Source: Siphonodentalium dalli (Eukaryota > Mollusca > Scaphopoda > Gadilida > Siphonodentaliidae). From it: a DNA stretch of 64,000 nt. Location of the stretch: assembly GCA_032622095.1 (NCBI GenBank), contig CP136064.1, positions 174,418,310 to 174,482,309 of the forward strand. Direction: 5' to 3'. Below, piece by piece: positions 48,377 through 61,413 of the stretch. The position numbers were made by a program, and so were the translations under genes. The notes under the pieces were generated by a model. The model saw only the letters and a list, made by a program, of their open reading frames with translations. It was not told where the DNA came from and did not search any database. Position 1 is the first letter of the stretch, and every line of letters starts with the position of its first letter.

Positions 48377-50840
48377 CCGATTTTGAGAAGAAATATTCGT
48401 CCAATAGTGATACCTGAGAGTGGGGCGATAACCAGAGTAGGGTAATACATGTAACTATGTGACGTCAAATAATATTTTGGGCGTGACAAATATGACGATT
48501 CACGCAAAGCGTTGTCTTTCATTTCTTCTAAATCATAAAGTAAGACGGGTATGCCACATTGTTTTATATCATGGGAAACTACTGCCAATTGGCTATATTT
48601 ATATATATAATTTATCGCTTCAGGCCGCATTATTTTTTATCAGAGGCAGAAAAATCAACCCTCCCCCTAAAGTTAAGATGTGCCATTCTGTGGTATAAGG
48701 CACACATTACTCACGGTTACATGTCAATAGGCTTAATTAACACAACGGCCATTGAAAGTCTGCTAAAGAATGTAATAATATATAAATTTCTGTCTGCAAT
48801 CTCGAACATTAAAGTAGAAACAATATATAATGTACCCCCAAACCCGAAAGTCTAATAAATTTTAGAATTTTTTTTAAAAAGTTATATAAAACGCATTTTA
48901 TTTTATTTTCTGGAAGGCAAAACAAGAAAAGAATTGTAAGGGTGGAGATAATTGGTGTATACGGCAATTTCATTCTGCTTTGGATTAAAAAATGACATAC
49001 TAACCAGTGCTAACCCAAAATGGCTGCCAATATGGCAGCCGCAATATAGGTGGAAATTGGGAAATATGTAAGAACGCACATTTACTTGCTTAAATGGCTT
49101 AACTAACAAAGCGGTCGTTGATGAACTGCTAAACTCTAGTTTAAGGTATATATCCCAATCTACAAACTCGAACAATAAAGTGAAAATATTACATAATGCA
49201 CCTCCTAGCACATTAAAAAAAATTAATAAAATTTAGGTATTTTTCTCCAAAAATAACCTAAAACCATTTTTTGTCATCTTCTCGGAAGCGTGGTGTATGT
49301 AGCGTGGTGGAGAAGTTTGGTGTGTACGATAATTCAATGTCGTTTTTAGATTACAAAATGGCTTACTAACCCCAAGATGGCTGCCAATACGGTGGTCAGA
49401 ATAAATGGTGAAATATGTCATGTTTCACTTTTATCGCCGTCATTGCAGCCATCTAATGTCTCACACAACCCAAAGTATTATATTCATTGTATCATGTTAC
49501 TCCGGGACATCATGATGCGCAATTCTATTTAAAATATCTACCAGAATGGTGCCCATTATTGACGAATCTTGCATTCATGAGTATTCGTGCTCAATTAATC
49601 CGTGTCCCTTGAAATAGGTGGCAATTTCAGCGAGGTATTTACAGATGAACAGGATTGTTTAAAACATAGAACCGAGTAACACTAATACATTGAATGCGTG
49701 ATTGTTATTTATGCCAGCCACCTTTGACACAATCAATATGAAATTACCTACACCCGAAAATAGGTCAATCTTTCTCAATGAATATTATTCCAAGTGCTAC
49801 CAGATATGATGGTACATAACTACATATGAGGTGGATATGCCGTGGATACCATTATCGAAGTCTGGCTAGACGAGGTTGATGTGGGTTCACACCCGACTTG
49901 ATTGGGCGAAAATTGGAACCGATTTTAAAGCTAGATGTGAGATAAGGAACATCTCATTGTGCCATCCGATAAATACATGACCACTTCGATAATAAATGAT
50001 AATTTGTTCACGCTCACTGATTGACACTGAAGCAATCACATTTGAAGCAATGATTTTGATTCTGAGTCAGTGCCTCGATTAATCTGTTATATATATATAT
50101 AATGTACAATTGCTGTACAACCGCTTCGACCCACAGAAGACGGTCGTGATAACACAGAGTGAATTTTCCAGACCCTAAATCACCATCGCCGCTTTCATTG
50201 ACTAGTGTCCAATAACGCAGAGAAGATGAGATTCAGAAAACGATAGCGCTCGTACAAAATTAGTTCAGATTTTGCATCTTCCGAAAAAATATCTGATCAG
50301 TGATAAACATAAGAATAGTCATGTCCAGAATGAGAATCCCTCCTGTGTGCCTAACTTAGTTATGCAGTTTCTGTTGAACAAGATCGCCATGAAGGACCGT
50401 TTTATTTGCAATATATGAACGCGATAACCTACAGAAATATCAAATGTTATTTCCAACTTGGTGGAAAAGTAAACTTGTCTACGTTATGTTACATCTGAAT
50501 GTGTCATATTCAGACCAGGAGACCTGTTGCTGCTGCAAGTACCATTTGTGTTTGAAACGTAAAACCCATGTCATTATGTATCAATCGGGCTGTATTCAAT
50601 ATTCGTATTTACAGGCAACACCGGTGGAAAACAATATGGCGAATAATTCCTCGTCCCCATATCGTCTCGATTGTATAAAGACATATGCATGTATTCATCA
50701 CACGCTGTTCAGTAAATACTAAACTACGGCTATCGTGTCAAGTTACGTATTTCGCTCAGCACATTTGGAGTTGTTATGGATGAGTTATCGTAGATCAGAT
50801 TCTGGTCTGACTGCACAGAAGTTGTTTCTATATATCATTA

Positions 50841-51320
50841 CTAGCCGATGAGCCCGACGTTGTCCGGGCTATTCAAAAACCAAATTTCAAGTCGATAGCT
50901 CTACCCGTTTCCGAGATCTGGTCTGCGCATGCGCAAAGCTTGCATCGCACGGGCTCGGCGACCCAATACAATTCGTATCCGGGGCAAGATACATTCACAT
51001 AGCAAATTTCAAGTCGATAGCTCCACCCGTTTCCGAGATCTGGTCTGCGCATGCGCAAAGCTTGCATCGCACGGGCTCGGCGACCCAATAAAATTCGTAT
51101 CCGGGGCAAGATACATTCACATAGCAAATTTCAAGTCGATAGCTCCACCCATTTCCGAGATCTCGTCTGCGCATGCGCTGCACAGGCGTCGCACGGGCTC
51201 GCCAATACGACGTTGACGACCGCCTGGTCAAACTACACACACGTACCAAGTTTTGTCCCGATCGGTTGAGAATCGTAGATTTGTATTAATGACATACAGA
51301 CAGACATACAGACATATATA
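50841..51320 (+). repeat. GATCTCGGAAACGGGT repeat family, copy 2
   Basis: Starts CTAGCCGATGAGCCCGACG with a hairpin AGCCCGACGTTGTCCGGGCT, followed by about 2.6 tandem copies of a ~122-bp unit (AAATTTCAAGTCGATAGCTC, GCGCATGCGC, ATTCGTATCCGGGGC), and ends in a CAGACAGACATACAGACATA run. The unit length is not a multiple of three, so the repeated-looking peptides switch frame and are not a real protein. Confidence 0.75.
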
Positions 51321-52825
51321 TCGGAGATTGAGATGCGGCGACAAATTACACCAAGACTCGTGATCCCATTTTGTTTTACCCATTTGTACATCAAACACTA
51401 CCACAATATAATATCAGGATACGCACTACACACGGTCCACTCACGTCGCGCATAGTGGGATAACTATAGATCAATTTGAAATTAACTGCAACACATCTGG
51501 CTTTAGATATGACGGGCGGGTGGAATTATAATGCTTTAATCATGAACGGCCATAATCAAAATATGGTATGTTTTCAGACATCCGACCTGCTGGCATCAGC
51601 AGGTCTCTAACCGCATTATCTTTGGACTTATCTGGAAAGTTATTATACGCTTCCTGGTATCAACCTGTGTATGGCATGTATGACAATAATTGCAATTGTC
51701 GTCCTTTTCATTTTGGTGTCATAATGAGCTAAAACTTACACTGGGATACCAAAAGTCCAAAATGTATCAATCTACATGATAAAACTCCACGCCAATACTC
51801 CGATCTATACGCTGTATTCTGAATGCACAGCCTTCCAGAAGTAACCCTAACTACTCATCGGCATAGACAGATATTGATAATATGACTGTTCATCTAGCAT
51901 GGGATAAGTGTCCATATTTGGGGTATCCGTCTTCAGCAATTGTTCAGTCACTTCTGGAAATCATGAGTGCACATGGGGTGACCGAGACTCCAGTACTATA
52001 CTATACAGAGTAACATAAAATCGAAATATATATATAGGGACATATTTTGACAGTTTTATGTGATTTACCACATCGCTGGTATTTTCGTTGTTGGAAATGT
52101 CGCTTAGAGCCTTGACTACGAGTATATTGCGTGATGATGAAACTGAACGAACATGTATGATGTGACGGTTTGATAATTTGCTGGATATATCCTCTTGCGG
52201 ACTGGGCAGCAATTGCTATTGGTCAATGAGATCCATTTATTCTTACTTTTAGAACGGTATACATGAGACCAAACTTATCAGTAGCTCCGTTCTTGTAACC
52301 ACGCCTAGTTGATGGAGGGTAACTAACAATTCGTATCAACATGAGTTATTTGATGAGATATATATCCGAATTGGTTAATTGGTTAATTCTGTTATTCGCG
52401 GTTGAAATTTGTTACAAATAGCCATAGAGATTGCCAAGTATGCTTTAATGTCGTGTTATATTTAATATAACCTACATAATTCCCTTATTCTTACTTGACA
52501 AATCTTACTTCAGCGCGAATGAATGCAATATTTGTCGATCCTCTCACTCGTGTGTATCAATCTGGTTGTCATTTTAATAGAACTGGCCACTGTTACGTCC
52601 TAGTAATGCAAAATGATATGAATATAATAGGACTATTGGTTGTATAAGACATTGCATTGCGATGGTGGTGTTAATTGCGACATGACAGATTTTACAATTT
52701 CCATCCATATACCGGTCACCGTATTGGCAGCCATCTTGGGGTTAATATGCCATGTAGTAACCGCCGACGGCATGACATTATCGCACATACAAATTATATC
52801 CACCCACGCTACATTATTGTCTTTA

Positions 52826-53883
52826 GGCCAAAAAAAAAAGATTGTATGTTTCCGATAACAGAGCGATAAAATTAGGGTAGGTAGGTAGGTAGGGAATTTT
52901 TTTATTTTTTATTTATTTTGATATTTTCTATCCAGCTTCAGAAATATTGAACTACCATCGACCGGAATGACATAAAATGCCAACTCGGGTTGAGGGGAAA
53001 GTATTACTTGATTAACACTGTGGAAATATATATTAAGATTGATAAAAGATCAAACTTACTTCATGCTTAATTTGCTTATAAAGAATGTTTTTTATTATTC
53101 ACATACTAGTACCATATTTTCATAAATTTGGCTATAAACTTGGTACGAAATTCATGTCGCTAACTTTTTATAAGAATTTTACACACATAATACCGCCATT
53201 ATACCGTACTTGTATTGTGACGACTACATCCCATTGTCTGGAGGTAGTCATGAGTACACCCAACCTAGCATGCCTGGTTTTTGGAAACAGTAGCTATACA
53301 TGTACCTGTACACCTAACATGTGGTGATAACCTCTATACATGTACAGCCCTCTAAATTCAGATTGTTTGGCTTCGGCAATCCGCTACGGCAACAGTATGC
53401 CGTGCCCCAGTTTGCTTCAGCAAATTGCTTCGGCAATGCTGATTGCCGTAGCCAATTATGAAGGCTGCATGTACATGTATATATACAGATAAACACCCAC
53501 CATGTCTGTTGATAGTGTTCCTATGTTCCATAAGACCACAAACAAGGCATAAAGCAGGCATGAGATCCACTCTCAGGAAATTAAAATTGAAAAATGCATG
53601 CCCATCAGTCAACAACTCATCACACACCTGGGGGCGTTTGAGACAGCAGTCACTTCATGGTCACTTTTCACAGGGATATGTTAGAAACCATGTGTTTTGA
53701 ACACTAATGACCATCAATATGTATGTGCATTAGTGGTAAAAACATTAAAAAAAATTATTATTATTATTTTTTTTTTTAGAAAATTTTGACTTTTTCTCAA
53801 AATATCAATAAAAAGATTAGGGTCGGCGGGTTATTATTAGGGTCGGTCGATGTACGGAAACATAGCATATTGTTTTTTTGGCC
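52826..53883. mobile_element. Harbinger-like MITE, TTA target
   Basis: TTA at 52823-52825 and 53884-53886. Ends GGCCAAAAAA and TTTTTTTGGCC extend into matching TATGTTTCCG-type arms with AGGGTCGG/AGGGTAGG. It is nested in the right arm of the 48696-54500 element. A TTA duplication with GG-start TIR suggests PIF/Harbinger. It contains (GGTA)5-like sequence at about 52875-52893. No ORF. Confidence 0.72.
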
Positions 53884-54500
53884 TTATGCATTTCGAGAAG
53901 ATGACAAAAATAGGTTTTCGATTAGTTTTAATTGGACTAAACTAATAAATATTTAATAAAAAATGGGGCCAGGAGGTGCTTTGTGTACCGGTTTCACTTA
54001 AATGTTCTACTCAATGGATCGGGATATATATACTACATACAACTGTAGCAGTTTATCAACGGCCGTTGTGTTAGTTAAGCCATTTTGGCAAGTAATCGTG
54101 CGTTCTTACAATTTTCACAATTCCCACCTATATACCGGCCACCATATTGGCAGCCATCTTGGGTTATTAGGCCAGTTTTTAAACCAAGACAGAACGAAAT
54201 TACCGTATACACTAATTATCTCCACCCTTAATACATTATTTTCATTTTTGCCTCCCGGAAGAAGACAAAATGAATTTTAGATTATCTTTTTTGGGAAAAA
54301 AATCTAAAATTTGTTGAAAAATTTAGTCAGGAATGACAGGATCATGAGGATACGTACAAAATGTTATATTTTTACTTTAATGCTCGACTGTGTCGATCGA
54401 AACATATATATTAGACAATACCGGTACCTTAGCAGTCCATCAACGGCCGTTGTGTTAATTTTGCAATTTGACACATAATCGTGCGTTATGTGTACCTTAA

Positions 54501-55258
54501 GGCTTAATTCGGGCAGTACTGAGTACTGCCAGTGCCACTGCCAGTGGCACTGAACTTTGTAAACAAACGATGGATTAACCTAAAGCCACAGAGATACGCA
54601 CTATTATTTCAATATGTGTGGTGAATAGACTTCAAAATATATGAAATTGGCGTGCGACCAGTGCAGTTTATGCCAAAAGTGTTTTTAAAATGTCAGATTT
54701 AGATTGAATTGACATCGTCTGCTTTCATTTTCCTGTTGTTAGACCCCAATTAGAGTTTCCTTTTTCGCTCTTTTTGGACAGATTAAAAATTGAGACCGTG
54801 AACTGGATCGCAATATGACGTATAACTGGTTAACTTCTGCTGAAACTTTCCGCTTAATTTATGATGACATTGCACTTGCGCTGTGCACTGCATGGGGAGA
54901 GTCTAAAGGCCTAACTTCATGAAGTATATTTACAAATGTTTGATCCATTTTATAGATCAACCGGGAGACTGTTTCATACTGCAAACGTTCTCGGTGTGTA
55001 GGCTGTCGGTAGGCTTATAAATGTGTAGGTTACACACTGTTAAAGAATTGCCAGGAGAACCAAAAGTTCTGAATAACCATTATTTGGTTCTTCGTTAATA
55101 TTCAGTTTGTTGAACCAAAATTGGGTACAGTTATACAGCTTGTTTTGGCTCCTGCCATCTACACCGAAGGTGGTGTCTGACGAGCGAAGTGGGATTGTTT
55201 AGCATCTCGACCATCATCATGTGCACCATCGCCGTCGTTTTCGCCACCGCCGTGTAGG
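54501..55258. other. No gene seen
   Basis: Contains a GCCACTGCCAGTGGCACTG palindrome near 54525-54550 and a GC-richer patch at 55195-55255. I see no supported ORF or terminal repeat. Confidence 0.45.
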
Positions 55259-55338
55259 CCTAATCAGGGAGCCTGCTTGGTTCTATTTGCACAATCGCGT
55301 ACGAAAGGTTTGATGCCCCAGATTAATTACACCCCAGG

Positions 55339-57300
55339 AACGTTCAAATAAATCGGACTCCTTAAGTTCCGCATTCCTGGCGTTTAGGGGCCAGATCATG
55401 AGACCCCACAACAACCCCAAAAATGACTTCTATAAATTTGCACTTAAAAAATTGAGCAATAGTGCTCCAGCATGCAATTACTGATCAACTATACACAATT
55501 TCTGAAACGAAATTTCCTGGCGTTTTCATTTCAGAAGGGAGTTTTGAAACTACCCCCAAAACCCAAAAAATGACTTCTATTTGCACTTTCGAGTTCCGGA
55601 TATATACAATGCTGATTTTCATATTAATAGTTCTCTAGTCATCACTGATCAATAATAGGCTACACAATTTCTGAAACTAAATTCCCTGGCGTTTTCATTT
55701 CATTTCGATAGGCATCAATATCCAAAATAGGGACAAAATAGGGACAAAATGGCGACCGGCAGCAGTAAAATTGGGCAAGTTTGGGTAAAGTTCACCAGAC
55801 CGTTTCCATGGCATCGAAAATAAATATTTTCATTGATTTAAACTGTAGGCCTAACTAAATCTTCTCGTACCGAATATAATTTATATACAATAGTCCTATA
55901 TGCCATGAGATGAGTGTCAAAAGCAACCAAACTTGTATCCAAACATATCCAATGAGTGTCCAAAACCACTTAACCAGTGTCCCAAGTCATTTAGGAGCTT
56001 AAGTCCACGCATCGGGGGTCTGTCAAACCAACATCTTAATTAATATAGTATATATACCACAGCAACCCAGTCCATAGAACGGGCTTCCCCAATTTGCCAA
56101 CCAGTGTCCCGAACCACCCAATACGTAACCCAATCACCCAACTAGTGTCACAAATCATCCAAATGGTGTCCAAACACGGCCCAATGAGTAATCCAAACCA
56201 TCCAACGATTGCAACATATATCATCCATAGAATGTCCCAAATCATGCACGTGGTGTCCCAAACCTCACAACGAGCATCTCAAGTCATCAATTGAGAACCC
56301 AACACCATCCCATGTGTGTCCAAATGCAAACCAATCAATGAGTGTTCATACCCATCCAATGGCCATCCCATGCAACATGACGATTGCCTCAAACCACCAG
56401 GACCAGGATTGTCTAAAAACACCCAACTGATGTCTATTAATACCACCTCATGCAGAATGGCCCACACCATCGAATTATTGTCACAACTATTATACAAAAT
56501 CATCCATCGAATATCTCAAACAACCCAGCGAGTGTCGCTTGGTTTGGTTAGCCCATTGGATGGTTTGGAACATTCATTTGATGGTCTTGACCCTTTCATT
56601 ACAATAACAAAAAAGAATGAAGTTTAATCCTGGGGTGTGCTTGTTGACTGATCTGGTTCCCGGACTAACATTTCAATTTTCATATTCTTACATGTTTTTC
56701 TGCATTTTTGTTTACCCAAAAAGAACGAATTTTCCTGCCTGAAACGCGCGGAAATTTGGGCTGTTTGGTCATTTTTAGCAGTTAGGGAACGTTTGTGGTC
56801 AGTAGATTTGTATATTTACAGAATTGACACCTAAATTACTTATATAAATTTATTCCGAGTTCACCTCAAAATTGTGCTTTGTATTCGACAGTATGTACAA
56901 ATAAAAGTAAATTTTCGGGGTTTTTTGGGGTACATTCAAAAACCCCTTCTGAAATGAAAACGCCAGGGAATTTCGTTTCAGAAATTGTGTATCATCGATC
57001 AGTGATGAATAGAGCATTAGTAATACAAAAAAACAGCTTTGTACTCAAAAGTGCAAATCGAAGTCATTTTTTGGGGTTTTGGGGGTTCTATCAAAAAACC
57101 CCTTATGAAATGAAAATGCCAGGATATTTCGTTTCAGAAATTGTGTATTATTGGTCTGTGATTGTTGGAGCACTATTAATATAAAAATCAGCTTTGTACT
57201 CAAAAGGACAAATAGAAGTCATTTTTTGGGGTTTTGTGTGGTCTCTGGTCCCTAAACGCCAGGAATGCAGAACTTACGAAATCGGATTTCTTTAAACGTT
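55339..57300. mobile_element. Nested inverted-repeat element with CCCAAAACC minisatellite core
   Basis: Ends AACGTTCAAATAAATCGG and complement of AACGTTTAAAGAAATCCG. Arms contain two or more copies of a block with CCAAAAAATGACTTCTAT and TTTCTGAAACGAAATTTCC; left arm about 55339-55740, right arm about 56880-57300. The uninterrupted right arm of the host element (about 61335) serves as its empty site. Confidence 0.7.
55900..56565 (+). repeat. Degenerate minisatellite in nested element
   Basis: Irregular ~30-40 bp units built on CCCAAATCATCCAA / CCAATGAGTGTCC. The small ORFs inside are low complexity and not genes. Confidence 0.75.
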
Positions 57301-60300
57301 AAGTGCATTAGTCGGTCTCACAACTGGGCTCTTTAGGGAATATCCAACCACTTTCTGTTTGATACTGATTCTAGAGTACTTTTCGATGAGGAATTCAGTG
57401 GTGCCGACCGATTTTTGATAAAAGGGGCCCAAATTCCATTTTTAAGGGCCTGAACCCCAATTTTGGGGTTCAGCACTTTTATCTCAAAGTTTAGACCCCA
57501 ATTAGAATTTTATTGACCTATATGCATCAGTGCCACATACAGGTATCATTTCTGATATTTTCTGTACCACTATCGGACGGGATTGACCTGCAAGGAGCTC
57601 TTGACCCTAAAAATCCAAAATATCCGACTTCAAATTTGCAAAAATTTAGCAAAGTCAAGAATAATTAAAATTGTGCTACCTATAGAATTATTTTCATCTT
57701 TAAAGGATCAGCACCTTTGTGCTTCCACTCATTAGTGCTTAACAAGGTTTTTGGATGGAATATATTGGTCGTAGAATGAAAAAACAGACATATTCCCAAT
57801 AACAAAGATTTGAGGAAATAATTAATTATAGGACATTTGATCAGTAACCTAAAACTCTTGCAATAAGGTTACCCAGTGATATAATTTGAATGAATAAATT
57901 TAATAGTGAGTATTTCATCCTTTGTTATCTAGATTTCATGGCCTTTGATGTGAGATGGCTGCCAAAATGGCTATAAATGGGATGACATATATCACATTAT
58001 CATTATAAATGAGTTCAATGTGTTATTTTCTTTAAATTTATGGGAGAACAGGATGTTTTTATAGTATTCTAATGTTGAATAGAACTATACTCAGCCCACA
58101 AGTAGGTTTAGTAAATGTTGAGTTACTACAATTTGATCAATCAGTATGATTCGGTAGTTGAGCAGGTTGTGTCTTTATGGGTCCCACAGCAATTTTGATT
58201 GGCCGCAAGTCATCACCGCCATTTTTAATAAAGGTTCTACAATTTCCCTAACATGTACATTATTTTAGAACAGATAATGGCTAGACCGGCATGATCACCT
58301 ATACTTATATCATGATTTAGTGTTTTTTTTTTATGAATTTGAACATATATGTATATGTACACTTAGATGTGTGTTTGCCCTAAATTGTTTTTGGCTCAAA
58401 TTTGGGAGTTTGTAAGAAAACAAGTCATAAGAAAGAAAGCAGTTGCAGTAATACTAAAAGATCTTGTCCTATTCAAAACTAACAATTGCATGTCTATTGG
58501 TTATTGATGTGATATCAAGTAATAAAGACTGAAAATAATCCGTCAGTCCAGTTATAATAAATATACACATTAAAAATATAGGGCTTCGATACATTCAGAA
58601 TATTTTCCAACTTGACAATCGTTCCTTGTGTTCAACTAAGTGAATTCATGTGAGGTTCATGGAAACTTAATTTGGCCAGCTTGATTCTAAAGTGTTTAGC
58701 TTTATGGGCTGGAAATTCAGAATGCAATCCTGTTATATTGAGTTCAGAATGAGTTAAAAGAAAAATACAAGCATCAGTTGATATGCAGATATAAATTCAT
58801 ACCAGACAAATCTACATTCTGCAGGTAGTCATGCTATGCAATACTCTCTCATGTTTCAACTTATCAATTACCAATGACTATTTAATGCTGTTAAATTTTA
58901 TAAAGTACAGCCAATTTGAAACTGGTTTGCTGACCAAGAAATATCTTCATTTTATGATACCAAACTGGCCATGAGAAAAAACACATAAAAGACATGGAAG
59001 TCAGTGATTAACCACAGATATTCATCCACCATATTTGTCAGGTGATTTTGTAGATCTGTGGATGTTGTAATGCAATATAGATCTCCATTATATTTGCACA
59101 ATTTTATTTTTCATTTGATCTCTTTAAATTGACTTTTATTTTTTATGTATGTATATACCGGTAAGCTACTCCAAAAATAGTACTGTAAACGGTTTGGTTT
59201 TATGTTATAGGCACAGGAGAAATACCGGTATATATACTTTACATATAAAATATTGTGCACCATGCAGGTACATGTATGTGTGTCAGTTGCTTTAGTTCTG
59301 TGATTTACATGCAGTAAGTAACTATATTCTAGTGAAATTTATGGTCTGCACCCTGCAGTCTTTCAAAAAAACATGCTATGGCCATGAGTACATATACATG
59401 TACATTGATTCTAACACTATGATTGTCAGGTTATAATCTATGTTTGAGGTAAGGTACTATGAAGTTTTCATTTGTGTTGCATTTGTCAATATTAATGGGT
59501 CCCTGGAGCTCAGATGTAGAACCCATTTAATTTTCATGAGAATGGTTGACTGCATGTCCATACTCCTAAATAAACATGACTCTTATCAGACCAAGACGGT
59601 ATTGTGTAGGTTTTCAACAACCGTACTAGAATTATATTAAAAAAAGACTCAACCATTATTTTCCATGGCCCTATATGTCACAATATATTTATATGGCAGT
59701 ATTCATCCCAAGTTAAGTGATGATGCTAATAAATTTGATAAATATGATACTCAGGTAGAGCAAAGAGATCTGAACAAATCGAGGATAAGCCACTACATGT
59801 GGAAAACATTAAAAAACATGTATATTGTGAAATATTTTAATAATGGCTGCTGGTTGTTACAAACTGGCCATAATTGAGATGACTATATCCTGTTGTTTAC
59901 CAAACATCAGCGTACACATTATTAAATATTTTGAAATATATATGTTCCTGAATGTTTTATACAGACTCTGGCTGTTGCACAAATCGCTCGGATTAGCCAT
60001 ACAATGCAAAAATTACCAACTTTAGGTAAAATGATGGTAGTCTTTCTTAACACAATCGCTTTGACCTACAAAAATCATAGCAATGCAGCAGTACACATCA
60101 GCATGATATAAAATTAGCAGGACCACTTAACCTTGGGTGGTATTGAAAATGAAAATATCTATAAAATGGTAAGTTATGAGGGCTTTTAGCTATTATGAAT
60201 AATTCCATAGCTTGGTCACTTAAATCAGATGATCAGCTGCTAAATGTTGATAAAAAAAATTGAAAACCATGTTCATTCTGTACACCTCTGTTGATTATAG

Positions 60301-61413
60301 CACACCAATTTCCAAGGCATGTTCAAAGTCGGGAAGGGCATATGTTATGTGTCGGGGTCAACACATTCTCAGCAGCGATTTCCAGCTAATCCCATTGTGC
60401 ATGGTCAATTGTGCTCTTAAGTCGGTCAGAGCATGCGGAGAGTTCTTTACTAGAATAAATCTCGTCTTCGATTTAATTGATTCTGGTAAAGAACTATGCT
60501 CTATACACTTTACTTAATAAAATAAATTTCAAACTAAAATACAATTCAACATTAGAATACCATAAAAGACATACTGTTCTCCTGTTAGCTATAGTTTAAA
60601 TGAAATGCCACATGGCATTCATTGACAATGATATAAATGTGATATATATGTCATCCCATCTGTAGCCATTTTGGTAGCCATCTCATATCAAAGGCAGTGA
60701 AATCAATATAGAAAGGATGAACTACTCATAAATACTTGTATTTATTCATATCAGATCATTAGCTACCCTTGTTTGCAGCAGTGCTTGCACAGTTAATCAA
60801 TTACCATAAAATTTATTATTTCGTCAAAATCTTAGTTATTGAGAAAATGTCAGTTTTTCATTCTATGGCCATTACATTCCATCCAAAACCTTGTTGAGCA
60901 CTCATGATTGGAAGCACAATGGTGCTGATACTTTATGGATGAAAACAATTCTAAACATTGCACTATTTTAATTATTCTTCACTTTGCTAAATGTTTTGCT
61001 AATTTTGAAGTCGGCCATTTTTGATTTTCAGGGTCATGAGCTCCTTAAAGGTCAATCCCGTTCTATTATGCTATAGAAACTATCAGAAATGATACCTCTA
61101 TGTGGCATTAATGCATATAGGTCATTAAAAATTCTAATTGGGGCTCAACTTTGAGAAAAAAGGGCTGCATGAACCCCAAAATTGGGGTTCAGGCCCTTAA
61201 AAATGGAATTTGGGCCCCTTTTATCAAAAATCGGTCGGCACCACTGAATTTCTCATCGAAAAGTACTCTAGAATCAGTATCAAACAGAAAGTGGTTGGAT
61301 ATTCCCTAAAGAGCCCAGTTGTGAGACCGACTACATGGGGTGGAACAAATCTGGGGCATCAATCCTTTCGTACGCGATTTTGAAAATAGAACACAACAGA
61401 CTCTCGGATTAGG

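Larger units (their letters stand above)
48696..54500. mobile_element. Composite long-inverted-repeat element
   Basis: Left arm from about 48696 (AAGGCACACATTAC..) matches the complement of the right arm ending about 54500, including ATTAACACAACGGCC and GGTGGAGATAATTGGTGTATAC. Each arm contains two diverged copies of a block with CCAAGATGGCTGCCAATA (left 48900-49060 and 49240-49420; right 52660-52820 and 54080-54290). The core 49450-52600 has only short ORFs. Exact ends and target duplication are uncertain. Nested: 50841-51320 and 52826-53883. Confidence 0.65.
55259..61413. mobile_element. Long-inverted-repeat element, left arm interrupted
   Basis: The right arm (about 60560-61413) is continuous and its complement matches the left arm in two pieces, 55259-55338 and 57301-58060. 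Shared words include CGCGTACGAAAGG, CAACTGGGCTCTTTAGGG, GGTGCCGACCGATTTTTGAT and GAGATGGCTNCCAAAATGG. Approximate outer ends are CCTAATC and GATTAGG. The core 58060-60560 has only short ORFs. Target duplication not resolved. Confidence 0.7.

Noticed and set aside
50843-50880. Possible hammerhead ribozyme (CCGATGAG near a hairpin)
   Set aside because: The CTGATGA core is altered and the GAAA element after the stem is missing.
50873-51269. Overlapping ORFs on both strands with repeated peptide DSSTRFRDLVCACA
   Set aside because: The tandem unit is ~122 bp, not a multiple of three, so the peptide changes frame between units; non-coding repeat.
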